A DNA stretch of 64,000 nt from Streptomyces sp. CMB-StM0423 (GCF_002847285.1 NZ_CP025407.1:4000501-4064500); one strand, 5' to 3'; counted from the first letter of the stretch, positions 34,993 to 47,565 are shown. A program made the numbers and translations. Notes: generated from the letters alone by a model not told the origin.

Positions 34993-35928
34993 TCAGCAGC
35001 TCAGGCGGTCGCCCGGGGTGACGCCGAGGATCTGGGTGAAGCGCTGGTAGTTGTTGATACGGCTCTGGACCTGCGCGGGGTTGCCCCCGTTGCACTCCAG
35101 GGCCCCGTTGATCGAGCGGATGGACTCACCGAAGCCGGCGCCGGTGGTCATCGCCGTGTGCCCGGACATGGTGCCAGGACCGCTCTGCGTCATCCAGTAC
35201 CAGAGGCCGGTCTGCCAGGCCACGGCCGGTTCCCGCTCCACCCGCCAGGGGTTGGTGAGCAGGTCGAGGCCGAGCGCGTCCCCGGCGGCCTTGTAGTTGA
35301 AGTTCCAACTGAGCTGGATGGGCCCGCGGCCGTAGTACGCGGCCTGGCCCGCGGGACAGCCGTAGGGCTGCGTCGCGTCGCAGTAGTGCGGGTAGTTGGC
35401 CTGGTTCTGCTCGACGATGTGGACGAGGCCGCCGGTCTCGTGGCTGACGTTGGCGAGGAAGGCGGCGGCTTCGCGGGCCTTGGTGGTGTTGTCGCCGGTG
35501 TTGGCGAAGGCGGGGTAGGACCGCATGGCGGTGGTGAGGCCGGCGTACGTGTAGAAGGGGTTCCGGTTCGGGAACATCTGGTTGAACTGGGCTTCGGTCA
35601 CGAAGCCCCCGGGGCCGGGCCCGGGGTCGCTGCCGCCGCAGGTGCCCTGGTCGGCCCAGACGCCCCACTGCCCGGTGGTGCCGGGGGTCTCGCCCTGGGT
35701 CCACCACTTGGCCTGCCAGTTGTGGCCGTTGTGGGAGACGACGTTGCCCTGGGTGTAGACGGAGCCGCTGTTCCACCCGGCCGCGCAGGCGGCGGCGCTG
35801 GCGGTGGTGGCGGTGGCGAGGGGGACGAGCACGGCGATGAAGGCCACCGCGGCGAAGGCGGCGACGAGGCCCCTGATCCGTCTGCCGAGTCTGCGGTGCA
35901 GGTGTACGTGCACGTGTTTGGCTGACAC
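34993..35928 (-). CDS. Secreted GH19 chitinase with N-terminal chitin-binding domain
   Basis: The product has about 311 residues. A signal peptide (RRLGRRIRGLVAAFAAVAFIAVLV, cleavage near ASA/AA) is followed by a CBM5/12-type chitin-binding domain (WNSGSVYTQGNVVSHNGHNWQAKWW) and a Gly/Pro linker. The family 19 catalytic domain comes next. Catalytic Glu residues are in SHETGG and HIVEQNQANYPHYC, with YYGRGPIQLSWNFNY after them. The protein would hydrolyse chitin outside the cell. GTG 35928 is the best start. The promoter carries two chitinase-type operator copies, so DasR control is likely. Confidence 0.93.
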   Translation of the reverse strand: MSAKHVHVHLHRRLGRRIRGLVAAFAAVAFIAVLVPLATATTASAAACAAGWNSGSVYTQGNVVSHNGHNWQAKWWTQGETPGTTGQWGVWADQGTCGGSDPGPGPGGFVTEAQFNQMFPNRNPFYTYAGLTTAMRSYPAFANTGDNTTKAREAAAFLANVSHETGGLVHIVEQNQANYPHYCDATQPYGCPAGQAAYYGRGPIQLSWNFNYKAAGDALGLDLLTNPWRVEREPAVAWQTGLWYWMTQSGPGTMSGHTAMTTGAGFGESIRSINGALECNGGNPAQVQSRINNYQRFTQILGVTPGDRLSC

Positions 35929-35969
35929 GTCATCACATCCTGTCAGTGGGGGTGTACGTGGCATGGTGG

Positions 35970-36012
35970 AGCAAAGCCCATTGGTCTGGACCTGTCAAGG
36001 TCTAGACCAACA
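35970..36012 (-). promoter_or_regulatory. Chitinase promoter with two DasR-like sites
   Basis: TTGGTCTGGACC at 35981-35992 and GGTCTAGACCAA at 35999-36010 are inverted copies of the 12-bp motif of Streptomyces chitinase promoters, which overlaps the DasR-responsive element. They flank a perfect minus-strand -35 TTGACA (35993-35998). A -10-like TTTGCT lies at 35970-35975 with 17-bp spacing. Binding there would block RNA polymerase, consistent with repression until chitin sugars are present. Confidence 0.85.
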
Positions 36013-36237
36013 ATTACCCCGAGGATCAGCACGCCGGTCTACACCCCCTCACCAGCAAGGGCTTTCTACGGCGGCGACACGCGGCAACTTCCCGCCCGCG
36101 CGGCACCGTTGACCGCCGCTCTGAGCAGCCGTACTTTCCTTCCGTTTGGTTTCTCAGCCGGTCGGACAGCCGGATCGACCGCCGCTCGACGGCGGGCCAC
36201 CCGGCGTGCGCCGACCGCCGAGCCGGGAGGTACGCAC

Positions 36238-37629
36238 GTGCCCCAAGAAGCCACCCCGCCACCGGATCACGGCCACGGCGCCGCCCGGGGCCCCAGCAGA
36301 CGCAGCCTCGGCCGCGCCGCCGTGGCCGTCGCCGCCACCCCCGTCCTCGCCGGTACGTGGCAGGCGCTCACCGCCTCCGCCGCCGCGGCGGCCGACGGCG
36401 CCGGAGCCGACGGCGCGGAGGGCCGGGCCTGGACCGGCACCTGGGCCTGCGCCGAGACGACGGTGCCCGCGGCCGACGGCACCGCCTTCGCCGACCAGAC
36501 CCTGCGCCAGGTCGTCCACACCAGCGCCGGCGGGCGCGCACTCCGTATCCGCCTCACCAACCGCTACGGCACCGAGCCGCTGGTCGTCGGCGAGGTCCGG
36601 GTCGGGCACTCGGTCCCCGGCAACGGCACCGCCGTCGTCCCCGGCACCGACCGCGCGGTGCGCTTCGGCGGCCGTACGTCGGTGACGCTCGCGCCCGGCA
36701 CCCGGCGGTGGAGCGACCCGGTGTCGCTGGACGTACCGACCGCCGCGGACCTCGCCGTCAGCGTCTACCTGCCGCGGCCGACGCCGGCCGACACGGTGCA
36801 CAGGTCGGCGTTCCAGCGGAACTACGTCGCCGCGGGGAACGTCGCCGCCAAGCCGGCCGTCGACGCCCAGCGCACCGTCACGAGCTGGTACTTCCTCGCC
36901 GGCATCGCCGTCACCGGCGCCGCCCCCGGCACGGACGCCGGCACCGGCTCCCGCCAGGCGATCGTCGCCTTCGGCGACTCCATCACCGACGGCTCCGCCA
37001 CCACCGTCGGCGCCAACCGCCGCTGGCCCGACGTCCTCGCCCGCCGCCTCCGCGACGAGGCCGGCCGCACCGGGACCGGCGTCCTCAACGCCGGCATCGG
37101 CGGCAACCGCCTCCTCCGCGACCCCAACCCGCCGCCGGGCTCCAACGCCCAGAACTACGCCCCGTACTTCGGCGAGGCCGGCATCCGCCGCTTCGCCACC
37201 GACGTACTGGACCAGCCGGCCGCCCGGCACGTCGTGGTACTCCTCGGCATCAACGACCTCGGCCACCCGGGCCGCGACGCCCCCCGCGACGAGGAGGTCA
37301 CCGCCGCCGACCTCATCAACGGCCACCGCAGCCTCATCCGCCAGGCCCACGCCCGCGGGCTGCACATCCACGGCGCGACGGTGCTGCCGGTGGAGGGCGA
37401 CGACCTCGGCTTCTACACCCCGGAGCGCGAAGCGGTCCGGCAGACGGTGAACGACTGGATCCGCACCGCGGGCGAGTACGACGGCACCGTCGACTTCGAC
37501 GCGGCCACCCGCGACCCGGCGCAGCCGCGCCGGCTGCTCGCGGCGTACGACAGCGGCGACGGGCTGCACCCGAACGACGCGGGGATGGCGGCGATGGCGG
37601 CGGCGGTCCCGCTGGACCTGTTCACCTGA
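36238..37629 (+). CDS. Secreted SGNH/GDSL hydrolase
   Basis: The product has 463 residues. A Tat-type signal (PSRRSLGRAAVAVAATPVLAG) comes first. A beta-rich N-terminal domain of about 190 residues then precedes the SGNH esterase domain. Its catalytic blocks are FGDSITDG (Ser), GIGGN, LGINDLG and DGLHPND (Asp and His). Such enzymes deacylate polysaccharides or lipids outside the cell; the substrate is unknown. GTG 36238 follows GGGAGG with 7-nt spacing; the longer frame to 36109 has no signal-peptide sense. It is convergent with the carboxypeptidase gene. Confidence 0.88.
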   Translation: MPQEATPPPDHGHGAARGPSRRSLGRAAVAVAATPVLAGTWQALTASAAAAADGAGADGAEGRAWTGTWACAETTVPAADGTAFADQTLRQVVHTSAGGRALRIRLTNRYGTEPLVVGEVRVGHSVPGNGTAVVPGTDRAVRFGGRTSVTLAPGTRRWSDPVSLDVPTAADLAVSVYLPRPTPADTVHRSAFQRNYVAAGNVAAKPAVDAQRTVTSWYFLAGIAVTGAAPGTDAGTGSRQAIVAFGDSITDGSATTVGANRRWPDVLARRLRDEAGRTGTGVLNAGIGGNRLLRDPNPPPGSNAQNYAPYFGEAGIRRFATDVLDQPAARHVVVLLGINDLGHPGRDAPRDEEVTAADLINGHRSLIRQAHARGLHIHGATVLPVEGDDLGFYTPEREAVRQTVNDWIRTAGEYDGTVDFDAATRDPAQPRRLLAAYDSGDGLHPNDAGMAAMAAAVPLDLFT

Positions 37630-37660
37630 CCTGCACCCTGCGAGCACCCCTCCGAGCGCA

Positions 37661-37696
37661 CGAGGGCCGGCCGGCGTCACCGCCGGCCGGCCCTCG
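37661..37696. terminator. Strong hairpin between convergent genes
   Basis: Perfect 16-bp arms beginning CGAGGGCCGGCC, 4-nt loop TCAC, between the SGNH hydrolase stop (37629) and the carboxypeptidase stop (37716). Bidirectional terminator. Confidence 0.8.
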
Positions 37697-37715
37697 TTCC
37701 GTACGGGCTTGCTGA

Positions 37716-38687
37716 TCAGTCCCGCTGGGCGTTCTCCGGGAGCTGGCGGAGCTGCATCGTGCTCGCGGTGCGCGTGCCGAAGCCGTAGTCCAGGAGCTTG
37801 GCCGCGTCCTTGTAGCGGTCGCTGGCGTTGAGGACCACGCCGATGTACGTCTTGCCGTCGCGCTTGGCGGTGAAGACCAGGCACGGGCCCGCCGGCGTGG
37901 TGGTGCCGGTCTTCATGCCGTTGGCGCCGCTGTACGAGCCGAGGAGCTGGTTGGTGTTGTACCAGGTGTAGGTGCGGCGGTTGCCGTTGCTCGCGGTGGC
38001 GTAGCGCACGGCCTTCGTCTTGGAGATGATCTCGCGGAACTTGCCGGAGTAGCCGTACGCGCTCTTCGCCAGCTTCGCCATGTCGCGCGGCGTCGAGTAG
38101 TTGTCCCCGGTGGACGAGACGCCGTCGAACGAGTCGAAGTGGGTGTTCGTCATCCCGAGGAAGTCGGCCTTGCTGTTCATCTTCTTGATGAACGACTTCA
38201 CCCGCGCCGAGGTCGTGCTGCCCGAGCCGTACGTGTCGGCCAGCGCGTACGCGGCGTCGCAGCCGGACGGGAGCATCATGGCGTACAGCAGGGTGCCGAC
38301 GGAGACCTTGTCGCCGGTCTTCAGATCGGCGGTGCTGGCGCCCCTGTTGACGACGTAGTCGCGGTACGCCTGCTTGATGGTGACCTTTTTGTCGAGGTTC
38401 AGGTTCGGCTGGCTGAGCACCACGCGCGCGGTCATGATCTTCGTGGTGCTGGCGATCTGCCGCTTGGTGTCGGACCCCTTGCCGAAGACCTTCGCGCCCG
38501 TCGACCCGTCCATCAGGAACGCGCCCTTGGCGGAGACCGTGGGCGCGGCGGCGGCCTCGGCGGCGCTCGCCGGGGCCGCCATCGGCGCCACGGCCAGCAG
38601 GGCGCCCGCGGCCACGGCCCCGGCCGTCACCTTGCGGAACCGGGTGCCCGTGCGGCGCGGGCGGACGCTGTGTTCTGTTGTTGTCAA
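37716..38687 (-). CDS. D-alanyl-D-alanine carboxypeptidase
   Basis: The product has 323 residues of the low-molecular-weight PBP group (peptidase S11). A signal/anchor region (VTAGAVAAGALLAVAPMAAPASA) is followed by the three motifs: STTK in IASTTKIMTARVV, SGC in MLPSGCDAAYA (the usual SXN with Cys as third residue) and KTGT in MKTGTTTPAGPCL. It would trim peptidoglycan side chains outside the membrane. A TTG start is suggested, 8 nt after GGAGC; no better ATG or GTG precedes the signal. Its promoter region (38688-38939) shows no known operator. Confidence 0.85.
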   Translation of the reverse strand: MTTTEHSVRPRRTGTRFRKVTAGAVAAGALLAVAPMAAPASAAEAAAAPTVSAKGAFLMDGSTGAKVFGKGSDTKRQIASTTKIMTARVVLSQPNLNLDKKVTIKQAYRDYVVNRGASTADLKTGDKVSVGTLLYAMMLPSGCDAAYALADTYGSGSTTSARVKSFIKKMNSKADFLGMTNTHFDSFDGVSSTGDNYSTPRDMAKLAKSAYGYSGKFREIISKTKAVRYATASNGNRRTYTWYNTNQLLGSYSGANGMKTGTTTPAGPCLVFTAKRDGKTYIGVVLNASDRYKDAAKLLDYGFGTRTASTMQLRQLPENAQRD

Positions 38688-38939
38688 GGCAGTTGCTCCG
38701 ATGCTCCGAATGTCGGTGAGCGGCGCGCTTGCGCGCTGCGCGCGGCGCCGGCGTGAAGGTCACGGCGGGCGCGGCGGCTGCGCCGCTCTTCCTCCTGACT
38801 CACGAGAGGGCCCGATGGATGTACGACGACAGGCGTGATTTTCGCGCGTCCGGAAGGGGCGTAACGATACTCCCGTGGCGTCGGCGGGGGCCTACGGGCC
38901 GGACGTACGGCACGGTGTGCACCGGCTGCGCGCGGAGGG

Positions 38940-38985
38940 TTGACATGTACGCGGGGTCCGCGCTTTCTTACTGACAAGTCAGTAA
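38940..38985 (+). promoter_or_regulatory. Lipase promoter with TetR-type operator
   Basis: A consensus -35, TTGACA (38940-38945), leads a promoter whose -10 lies near 38963-38968 (TTTCTT). Immediately downstream is the 18-bp palindrome TTACTGACAAGTCAGTAA (38968-38985), with perfect 8-bp arms and an AA centre, a typical TetR-family site. It is 38 bp before the ATG of the lipase gene. No TetR gene is visible nearby. Upstream, 38688-38939 shows nothing else. Confidence 0.75.
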
Positions 38986-39023
38986 CTTCTGTTGGCAGAG
39001 TCGCCCACCGAGGAGTTGCCCGC

Positions 39024-40250
39024 ATGCATAGCCGTACCCTCCGGCGTGCCTTCGGCACGCTCGCCGGCACCACCGCGGCAGCGGTAGCCGCCACTGTCGC
39101 CCTCCCCCTCACCACCGCCTCCGCGGCCGAGCGGCCGCCGTTCTACGAGCCGCCCGCCACGCTCCCCGCGGCCAACGGCGACGTCATCCGCGCCGAACCG
39201 TCCGTCTACTACCTCGACCCGCTCAAGGCCCTCAAGGTCGACGCGAACGTCCAGCGCGTCATGTACCGCTCCACCGACGGCCAGGGCGCGCCCGTCGCCG
39301 TCACCGGCACCGTCATCACCCCCAAGTCCGCCTGGTCCGGGCCCGGCGAGCGCCCCGTCATCGGGTACGCCGCCGGCACCCAGGGCCTCGGCGACCAGTG
39401 CGCGCCCTCGCGCCAGCTCGCCAACGGCACCGAGTACGAGGGCCTGTTCGTCAAGGGCCTCCTCGCCCGCGGCTACGGCGTCGCCATGACCGACTACGAG
39501 GGACTCGGCACCCCCGGCCTGCACACGTACATGAACCGCGCCGTCCAGGGCCAGGCCGTCCTCGACTCCGTACGCGCCGCGCAGCGCCTGCCCGCCGCCG
39601 GCCTCCCCGACGACGGCCCCGTCGCCGTCTACGGCTACTCCCAGGGCGGCGGCGCGGCGGCCGCCGCCGCCGAACTCGCCCGCTCCTACGCCCCGGACCT
39701 CGACGTCAAGGGCGTCGCGGCGGGCGCGGTCCCGGCGGACCTGGCCGCGGTCGGCCGCAACCTCGACGGCTCCCTGTACGCCGCGTTCCTCGGCTTCGCC
39801 GTCGCCGGACTCGCCGAGGGCTCGGACGTCGACCTCGGCCCGTACCTCAACGACCGCGGCCGGCAGGTCATGGCCGAGGCGGCGGAGACGTGCACGGCCG
39901 AGGCCGTACTGCGCTATCCCTTCCTGCAGTCGAAGACGCTGACCGCCGACGGCCGGCCGATCACCGACTACATGGACGCGTCGCCGTGGCGCGAGGTCGT
40001 GGAGGAACAGCGGATCGGCGTGCGGAAACCGCAGGTTCCGGTCTTCGTCTCGCACAGCATGCTGGACGACGTGATCCCGTACGGGGTGGGGAAGAAGCTG
40101 GTCGCCGACTGGTGCGGGAAGGGCGCGACGGTGGACTTCTCGACGAACGTCGCGCCGACGCACGTGGGCGGCGCGGTGGCGTCGTACCCGGCGGCGTACG
40201 GCTGGCTGGAAGGCCGCCTGGCCGGCAAGCCGGCGCCGAACGACTGCTGA
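39024..40250 (+). CDS. Secreted lipase / alpha-beta hydrolase
   Basis: The product has 408 residues. A signal peptide (SRTLRRAFGTLAGTTAAAVAATVALP) is followed by an alpha/beta-hydrolase of the secretory lipase (LIP) family. The nucleophile elbow is VAVYGYSQGGGAAA. The Asp and His are probably in SMLDDVIPYG and APTHVGG. Two distant Cys could form a disulfide (QCAPS with DWCGKG). It would hydrolyse esters or lipids outside the cell. ATG 39024 follows GAGGAG. It is under a TTGACA promoter with a TetR-type palindrome, so expression is probably induced by a ligand. Confidence 0.88.
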   Translation: MHSRTLRRAFGTLAGTTAAAVAATVALPLTTASAAERPPFYEPPATLPAANGDVIRAEPSVYYLDPLKALKVDANVQRVMYRSTDGQGAPVAVTGTVITPKSAWSGPGERPVIGYAAGTQGLGDQCAPSRQLANGTEYEGLFVKGLLARGYGVAMTDYEGLGTPGLHTYMNRAVQGQAVLDSVRAAQRLPAAGLPDDGPVAVYGYSQGGGAAAAAAELARSYAPDLDVKGVAAGAVPADLAAVGRNLDGSLYAAFLGFAVAGLAEGSDVDLGPYLNDRGRQVMAEAAETCTAEAVLRYPFLQSKTLTADGRPITDYMDASPWREVVEEQRIGVRKPQVPVFVSHSMLDDVIPYGVGKKLVADWCGKGATVDFSTNVAPTHVGGAVASYPAAYGWLEGRLAGKPAPNDC

Positions 40251-40292
40251 ACCGCTGAGCCTCTGAGGCCCCGGGCCCCGCGGCCCGGTGCT

Positions 40293-40325
40293 GTCGTGGG
40301 GCGCCCGCAACGGGCGTCCCACGAC
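40293..40325. terminator. Hairpin between lipase and methyltransferase genes
   Basis: Arms GTCGTGGGGCGCCCG and CGGGCGTCCCACGAC pair with a single mismatch over a CAA loop. Placed 43 bp after the lipase stop and 21 bp before the methyltransferase stop. Confidence 0.7.
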
Positions 40326-40345
40326 CTGGTCGCCGGGCCCCGGTG

Positions 40346-41143
40346 TCAGGGCTTGCGCGCCACGCCGCCGTACGCGGCGACCTCCCGCCGCTCCTCCGCG
40401 GCCGGCTCAGGACGCCAGTCGGCGATCTTGCCGAACCCGGGCTCGACGAACTCCAGGCCCTCGAAGCACGCGCTGATCTCGGCCTGGGTCCGCGGGTAGT
40501 ACGGGTCCGGGCTGCCCTTGGCGTACTCCTCGCACAGGGCCACGTACGGCTTGCTGTCGACGGTGCCGTCCCACAGGACCAGGTAACTGCCGCTCGGCAC
40601 CGCGTCCGCCACCGTCCGCACGATGCGCTGCATGTCGGCGTAGCTGCGGGCGTGGCCGAGGACGCCCATGAACATCACGGCGACCGGCTCGCCGAAGTCC
40701 AGCGTCTTCCGCGCCTCTTCGACGATCCGCTCCGGGTCGTGGAAGTCGCAGTCGATGTACGCGACGGTGCCCTCCGCGCTCACCGGCTGGAGCAGCGCCG
40801 CCGCGTGCCGCAGCACCGACGGGTCGTTGTCGACGTACACCACCCGCGACTCCGGCGCGATCCTCTGGGCGACCTCGTGGGTGTTCTCGGACGCCGGCAG
40901 CCCCGTACCGACGTCGAGGAACTGCCGCACCCCCGCCTCCCGCGCCAGGTGGGCCACGGCGCGGATCAGGAAGCCGCGGGACGCCTTGGCCATCGTGCCG
41001 ATGTCCGGATCGATCGCCAGGCCCTGCTCGCCGACCGCCTTGTCGACGGGGTAGTTGTCCTTGCCGCCCATCCAGAAGTTCCAGATCCGCGGCGACGACG
41101 GCACGCTGGAATCGATCACCGGGGGTTTCGAGGGCTGCGACAC
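40346..41143 (-). CDS. SAM-dependent methyltransferase (PF04672/DUF574 type)
   Basis: The product has 265 residues. The family landmarks are visible: PSSPRIWNFWMGGKDNYPVDK at the N-terminus, the SAM site QFLDVGTGLPASENTHEVAQ and VVYVDNDPSVLRHA. This family is greatly expanded in actinobacteria and its substrates are mostly unknown. The GTG at 41143 follows AAGGAG with 6-nt spacing; a longer frame to 41272 is not supported. It stands alone between the lipase and the MFS gene. Confidence 0.87.
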   Translation of the reverse strand: MSQPSKPPVIDSSVPSSPRIWNFWMGGKDNYPVDKAVGEQGLAIDPDIGTMAKASRGFLIRAVAHLAREAGVRQFLDVGTGLPASENTHEVAQRIAPESRVVYVDNDPSVLRHAAALLQPVSAEGTVAYIDCDFHDPERIVEEARKTLDFGEPVAVMFMGVLGHARSYADMQRIVRTVADAVPSGSYLVLWDGTVDSKPYVALCEEYAKGSPDPYYPRTQAEISACFEGLEFVEPGFGKIADWRPEPAAEERREVAAYGGVARKP

Positions 41144-41311
41144 GGCCAACTCCTTCTGCTCCGACAGGCGGCACACCGGGGCACGTCCGCCCCGGGCGCC
41201 GCCGCGGAGACGCCGTGGGCCCCGCGACCGGGCCCCGGAGGGGCCCCTTCGTCCACGAACCCTACCGGCCAACTTACGGACAGTGACCGTAAGTTGAGCG
41301 AAGTCGCCCGC

Positions 41312-42598
41312 TCAGGACCCCGGTTGTTCCGGGGGCGCTTCGGTGCGTACGGAACGAGAGGTTCCGCGCAGCAGCGTGGCACCGGCGAGCTGGAAGGCGG
41401 CGAGAGCGGCGAGGAGCTGGGCCGGCGGGACCGCGGAGGCTGCGGCGGCGGTGAGCGCGGCACCGGCGGAGGCGGCGGTGGTCTTGAGCCCGGCGCCGAG
41501 GGTGAAGACCTGGGTACGCACGGCGGGCGGCGCGTGGTCGGCGCGGACCCGCAGGGTGGCGGCGAGCAGCGGCCCGTCGCAGAGCCCGGCGAGCCCGAAG
41601 AGCGCCACGCACAGCGGGTACGGGCCGGAGGCGGCGGCGCCGAGGAGCGCCACCCCCGTACCGGCGAGGCACACGAAGGCGAGCCGCACGTCGGAGACCC
41701 CGGGCCCGCGCCGCGCGGCACCGAGCGCCCCGGCGAGCGCCCCGGCGGCCAGCACGGTGAGCAGCACGCCGCCACCGCCGGGGTAGCCGCGCTCGTCGGC
41801 GAGCAGCACGGCGGCGGGCGCGAGCCCGCCGATGCCGACGAAGGCGAGGGAGGTGGCGGCGGTGATCCCCCGCAGGGCGGGTATCTCGCACAACACCCGC
41901 AGCCCAGCACGCAGTTCGCGCCAGAGAGAGGAACGGCCCCGGGGGCCGCCGGCCGCTTCCGCCGTCTCCTCGACGTCCGGCGCCGCGCCCGCCCGAGTCC
42001 CGGCATCCGGCGCGGTCTTCGGCTGCTTCCCGGCCGGTCCCGGTGCCCGGAGGGTCGTGGCCAGGCCCGCGGCGCCCACCGCCGACACGGCCAGAGTCCC
42101 CATCGCCGGGCCCGCGCCCCACACGCCCGCCGTCGCCGTCACCGCGGCGGGGGCGGCGATGCCCGCCGCGTTGTACGTGGCCGCGTCCAGGGCGTACGCG
42201 CGGGCGCGGGCGGCGGTGTCGGGGACCAGGCCCGCGAGCAGGCTCGACAGGCCGCCGGTGACCATCGGTCCGCAGCAGCCGCCGAGCGCCGCCACCGCCA
42301 GCACCACCGGCACGGGGGCGCGGCCGATCGTGAGGGCGACGCCCGCGATCGCGGCGGCGAAGACGCCGAGCGCGGCGACGTGGAACGCCGCACCCGCACC
42401 CCGCGCCCGCGCGGCGAGCGCCCCGGTCAGCGGGGCGGCGACGGCGTGCGGCGCCATCCACGCCGCGAGCACCGCCGCGCCCTGGGCGGCGCTGCCGGTC
42501 CGGTGGAGGGCGAGCAACGTGACGGAGACGGCCATCCCGTCGTCGGCGAGCCGGGCACAGGTGGCCGTGGCCAGATACCCCCGCACCCCCGGCCCCAT
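41312..42598 (-). CDS. MFS transporter
   Basis: The product has 428 residues and about 12 predicted membrane helices, with a long charged central loop (GKQPKTAPDAGTRAG, VEETAEAAGGPRGR). Residue patterns (ADDGMAVSVTLLALHRTG, LSSLLAGLVPD, PPAVRTQVFTLGAGLKTT) resemble small drug or metabolite exporters of the actinobacterial MFS. The ATG at 42598 follows GGAGG with 7-nt spacing; the frame to 42799 runs into the palindrome array and is not used. It is divergent from the CGNR/ABATE gene, with the array between the two. Confidence 0.8.
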   Translation of the reverse strand: MGPGVRGYLATATCARLADDGMAVSVTLLALHRTGSAAQGAAVLAAWMAPHAVAAPLTGALAARARGAGAAFHVAALGVFAAAIAGVALTIGRAPVPVVLAVAALGGCCGPMVTGGLSSLLAGLVPDTAARARAYALDAATYNAAGIAAPAAVTATAGVWGAGPAMGTLAVSAVGAAGLATTLRAPGPAGKQPKTAPDAGTRAGAAPDVEETAEAAGGPRGRSSLWRELRAGLRVLCEIPALRGITAATSLAFVGIGGLAPAAVLLADERGYPGGGGVLLTVLAAGALAGALGAARRGPGVSDVRLAFVCLAGTGVALLGAAASGPYPLCVALFGLAGLCDGPLLAATLRVRADHAPPAVRTQVFTLGAGLKTTAASAGAALTAAAASAVPPAQLLAALAAFQLAGATLLRGTSRSVRTEAPPEQPGS

Positions 42599-42674
42599 CG
42601 CCCCGCCTCCCCTGCCTCGCTGCCCGGCCCCGCTGCCCGTCGCCGCTGTTCGTCGCCGCCGACCCCGTCCACGT

Positions 42675-42815
42675 AGAGCGGTGCTCTGCGCATGGAGCAG
42701 TGCTCTCACCGGAGAGCGCCGCTCACGTGCGAGAGCAATGCTCTCATCGGAGAGCGGCGATCTCGACACGGAGCACCGCCCCCGGAGCAGCGCTCGCACC
42801 GCGGAGCACCGCTCT
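42675..42815. promoter_or_regulatory. Array of eight palindromes AGAGCNNNGCTCT at 19-bp steps
   Basis: Palindromes with AGAGC/GGAGC arms and GCTCT-type mates, each with a 3-nt centre, have their midpoints at 42681, 42700, 42719, 42738, 42757, 42776, 42790 and 42809. Steps are 19, 19, 19, 19, 19, 14 and 19 bp. The units at 42738 and 42681 are perfect; others have 1-3 mismatches. The array lies between divergent genes, the MFS (start 42598) and the CGNR/ABATE protein (start 42898), so it is probably an operator cluster. Confidence 0.85.
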
Positions 42816-42817
42816 CC

Positions 42818-42845
42818 GTAACGACTTATTGGACCAAGACGTTAC
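42818..42845. promoter_or_regulatory. Inverted repeat next to the palindrome array
   Basis: GTAACG (42818-42823) and CGTTAC (42840-42845) flank a small palindrome TTGGACCAA (42829-42837). It lies 50 bp before the ATG of the CGNR/ABATE gene, in promoter position. A TACACT at 42843-42848 could be the -10. Confidence 0.4.
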
Positions 42846-42897
42846 ACTACCTTCGCCCCGCCGGCCCGTCCGGTCCACCCCAGCCCAGGAGCCCCCG

Positions 42898-43491
42898 ATG
42901 CCACCGCCGCCCCCACCCCCCGGCCACGGCTTCCGTCCCGCGCAGCGGCTCCTCGACGTCGCCAACGCCGTCCGCCACGACCCCCGTATCCCCCGCACCG
43001 ACCTCGCCCGGCTCCTCGCCGCCCACGGCGAGACGCCCGCCGACCTCGCGCCCGGCGTCTTCACCGACGCCGACGCCGACGCCCTGCGCGGTGCCGCCCG
43101 GCGCATGACCGCCGTGCTCACCGAGCCCGACCCCGACCGCGCCGCCGCCGCGCTCAACGACGTGTTCGCGGAGTGCGGCGCCCGGCCCCGGCTCTCCCGG
43201 CACGGCGACCACCCCTGGCACCTCCACGTCGACCGCGGCGACGACGCCGGCTGGGCCGACTGGTTCCTCGCCTCCGGGGCACTCGCGCTGGCGCAGATCC
43301 TCACCGAGTACGGGCAGCCGGCCTGGGGCGAGTGCGCCGCCCCCGACTGCACCGTCCTCTACCTCGGCACCGGCCCCGGCAGCGCCCGCCGCTACTGCTC
43401 CCCGGCCTGCGCCTCCCGTACCCGCGTCGCCGCCCACCGCCGCCGCCGACGCGCGGAGCAGGCGGAGCAGCCAGAGCAAGCCGACGTCTGA
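42898..43491 (+). CDS. CGNR zinc-finger (ABATE-type) protein
   Basis: The product has 197 residues. An N-terminal ABATE-like domain (RPAQRLLDVANAVRHDPRI) is followed by a C-terminal CGNR-type zinc finger. Four cysteines are present in ECAAPDCTVLYLG and RRYCSPACASRTRVAAHRRRRR. The end is Arg-rich and DNA-binding in character. Members are predicted stress-induced transcription regulators. ATG 42898 follows AGGAG. It is divergent from an MFS gene across an unusual palindrome array, to which it is a good candidate to bind. Confidence 0.8.
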   Translation: MPPPPPPPGHGFRPAQRLLDVANAVRHDPRIPRTDLARLLAAHGETPADLAPGVFTDADADALRGAARRMTAVLTEPDPDRAAAALNDVFAECGARPRLSRHGDHPWHLHVDRGDDAGWADWFLASGALALAQILTEYGQPAWGECAAPDCTVLYLGTGPGSARRYCSPACASRTRVAAHRRRRRAEQAEQPEQADV

Positions 43492-43602
43492 CCCCCTACG
43501 GCCGCCCCACCCCCCTTCGTACCGTTTGCGCGCTTCCTCCGCTCTTGTTTCAGTGAGGTGAGGCCCAGGTTCCACCCCACCCACCGCCGCGGAGACTCAC
43601 CT

Positions 43603-46209
<2,607 letters not shown>

Positions 46210-46296
46210 GCGGGTTGCGGCGGCGCGGCGAGGGGCGTTCGTGTCGTACGCACCGGGCGCCCACCCGGCTCCGTACGCCCGCGCGCCCCGCCCGTG

Positions 46297-47565
<1,269 letters not shown>

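Noticed and set aside
42675..42815. Palindrome array as a CRISPR array
   Set aside because: Repeat units are contiguous at 19 bp without unique spacers, and there are no cas genes.
43492..43602. HspR (HAIR) or ClgR box before the Clp ATPase
   Set aside because: No CTTGAGT-N7-ACTCAAG or ClgR-type inverted repeat is present.
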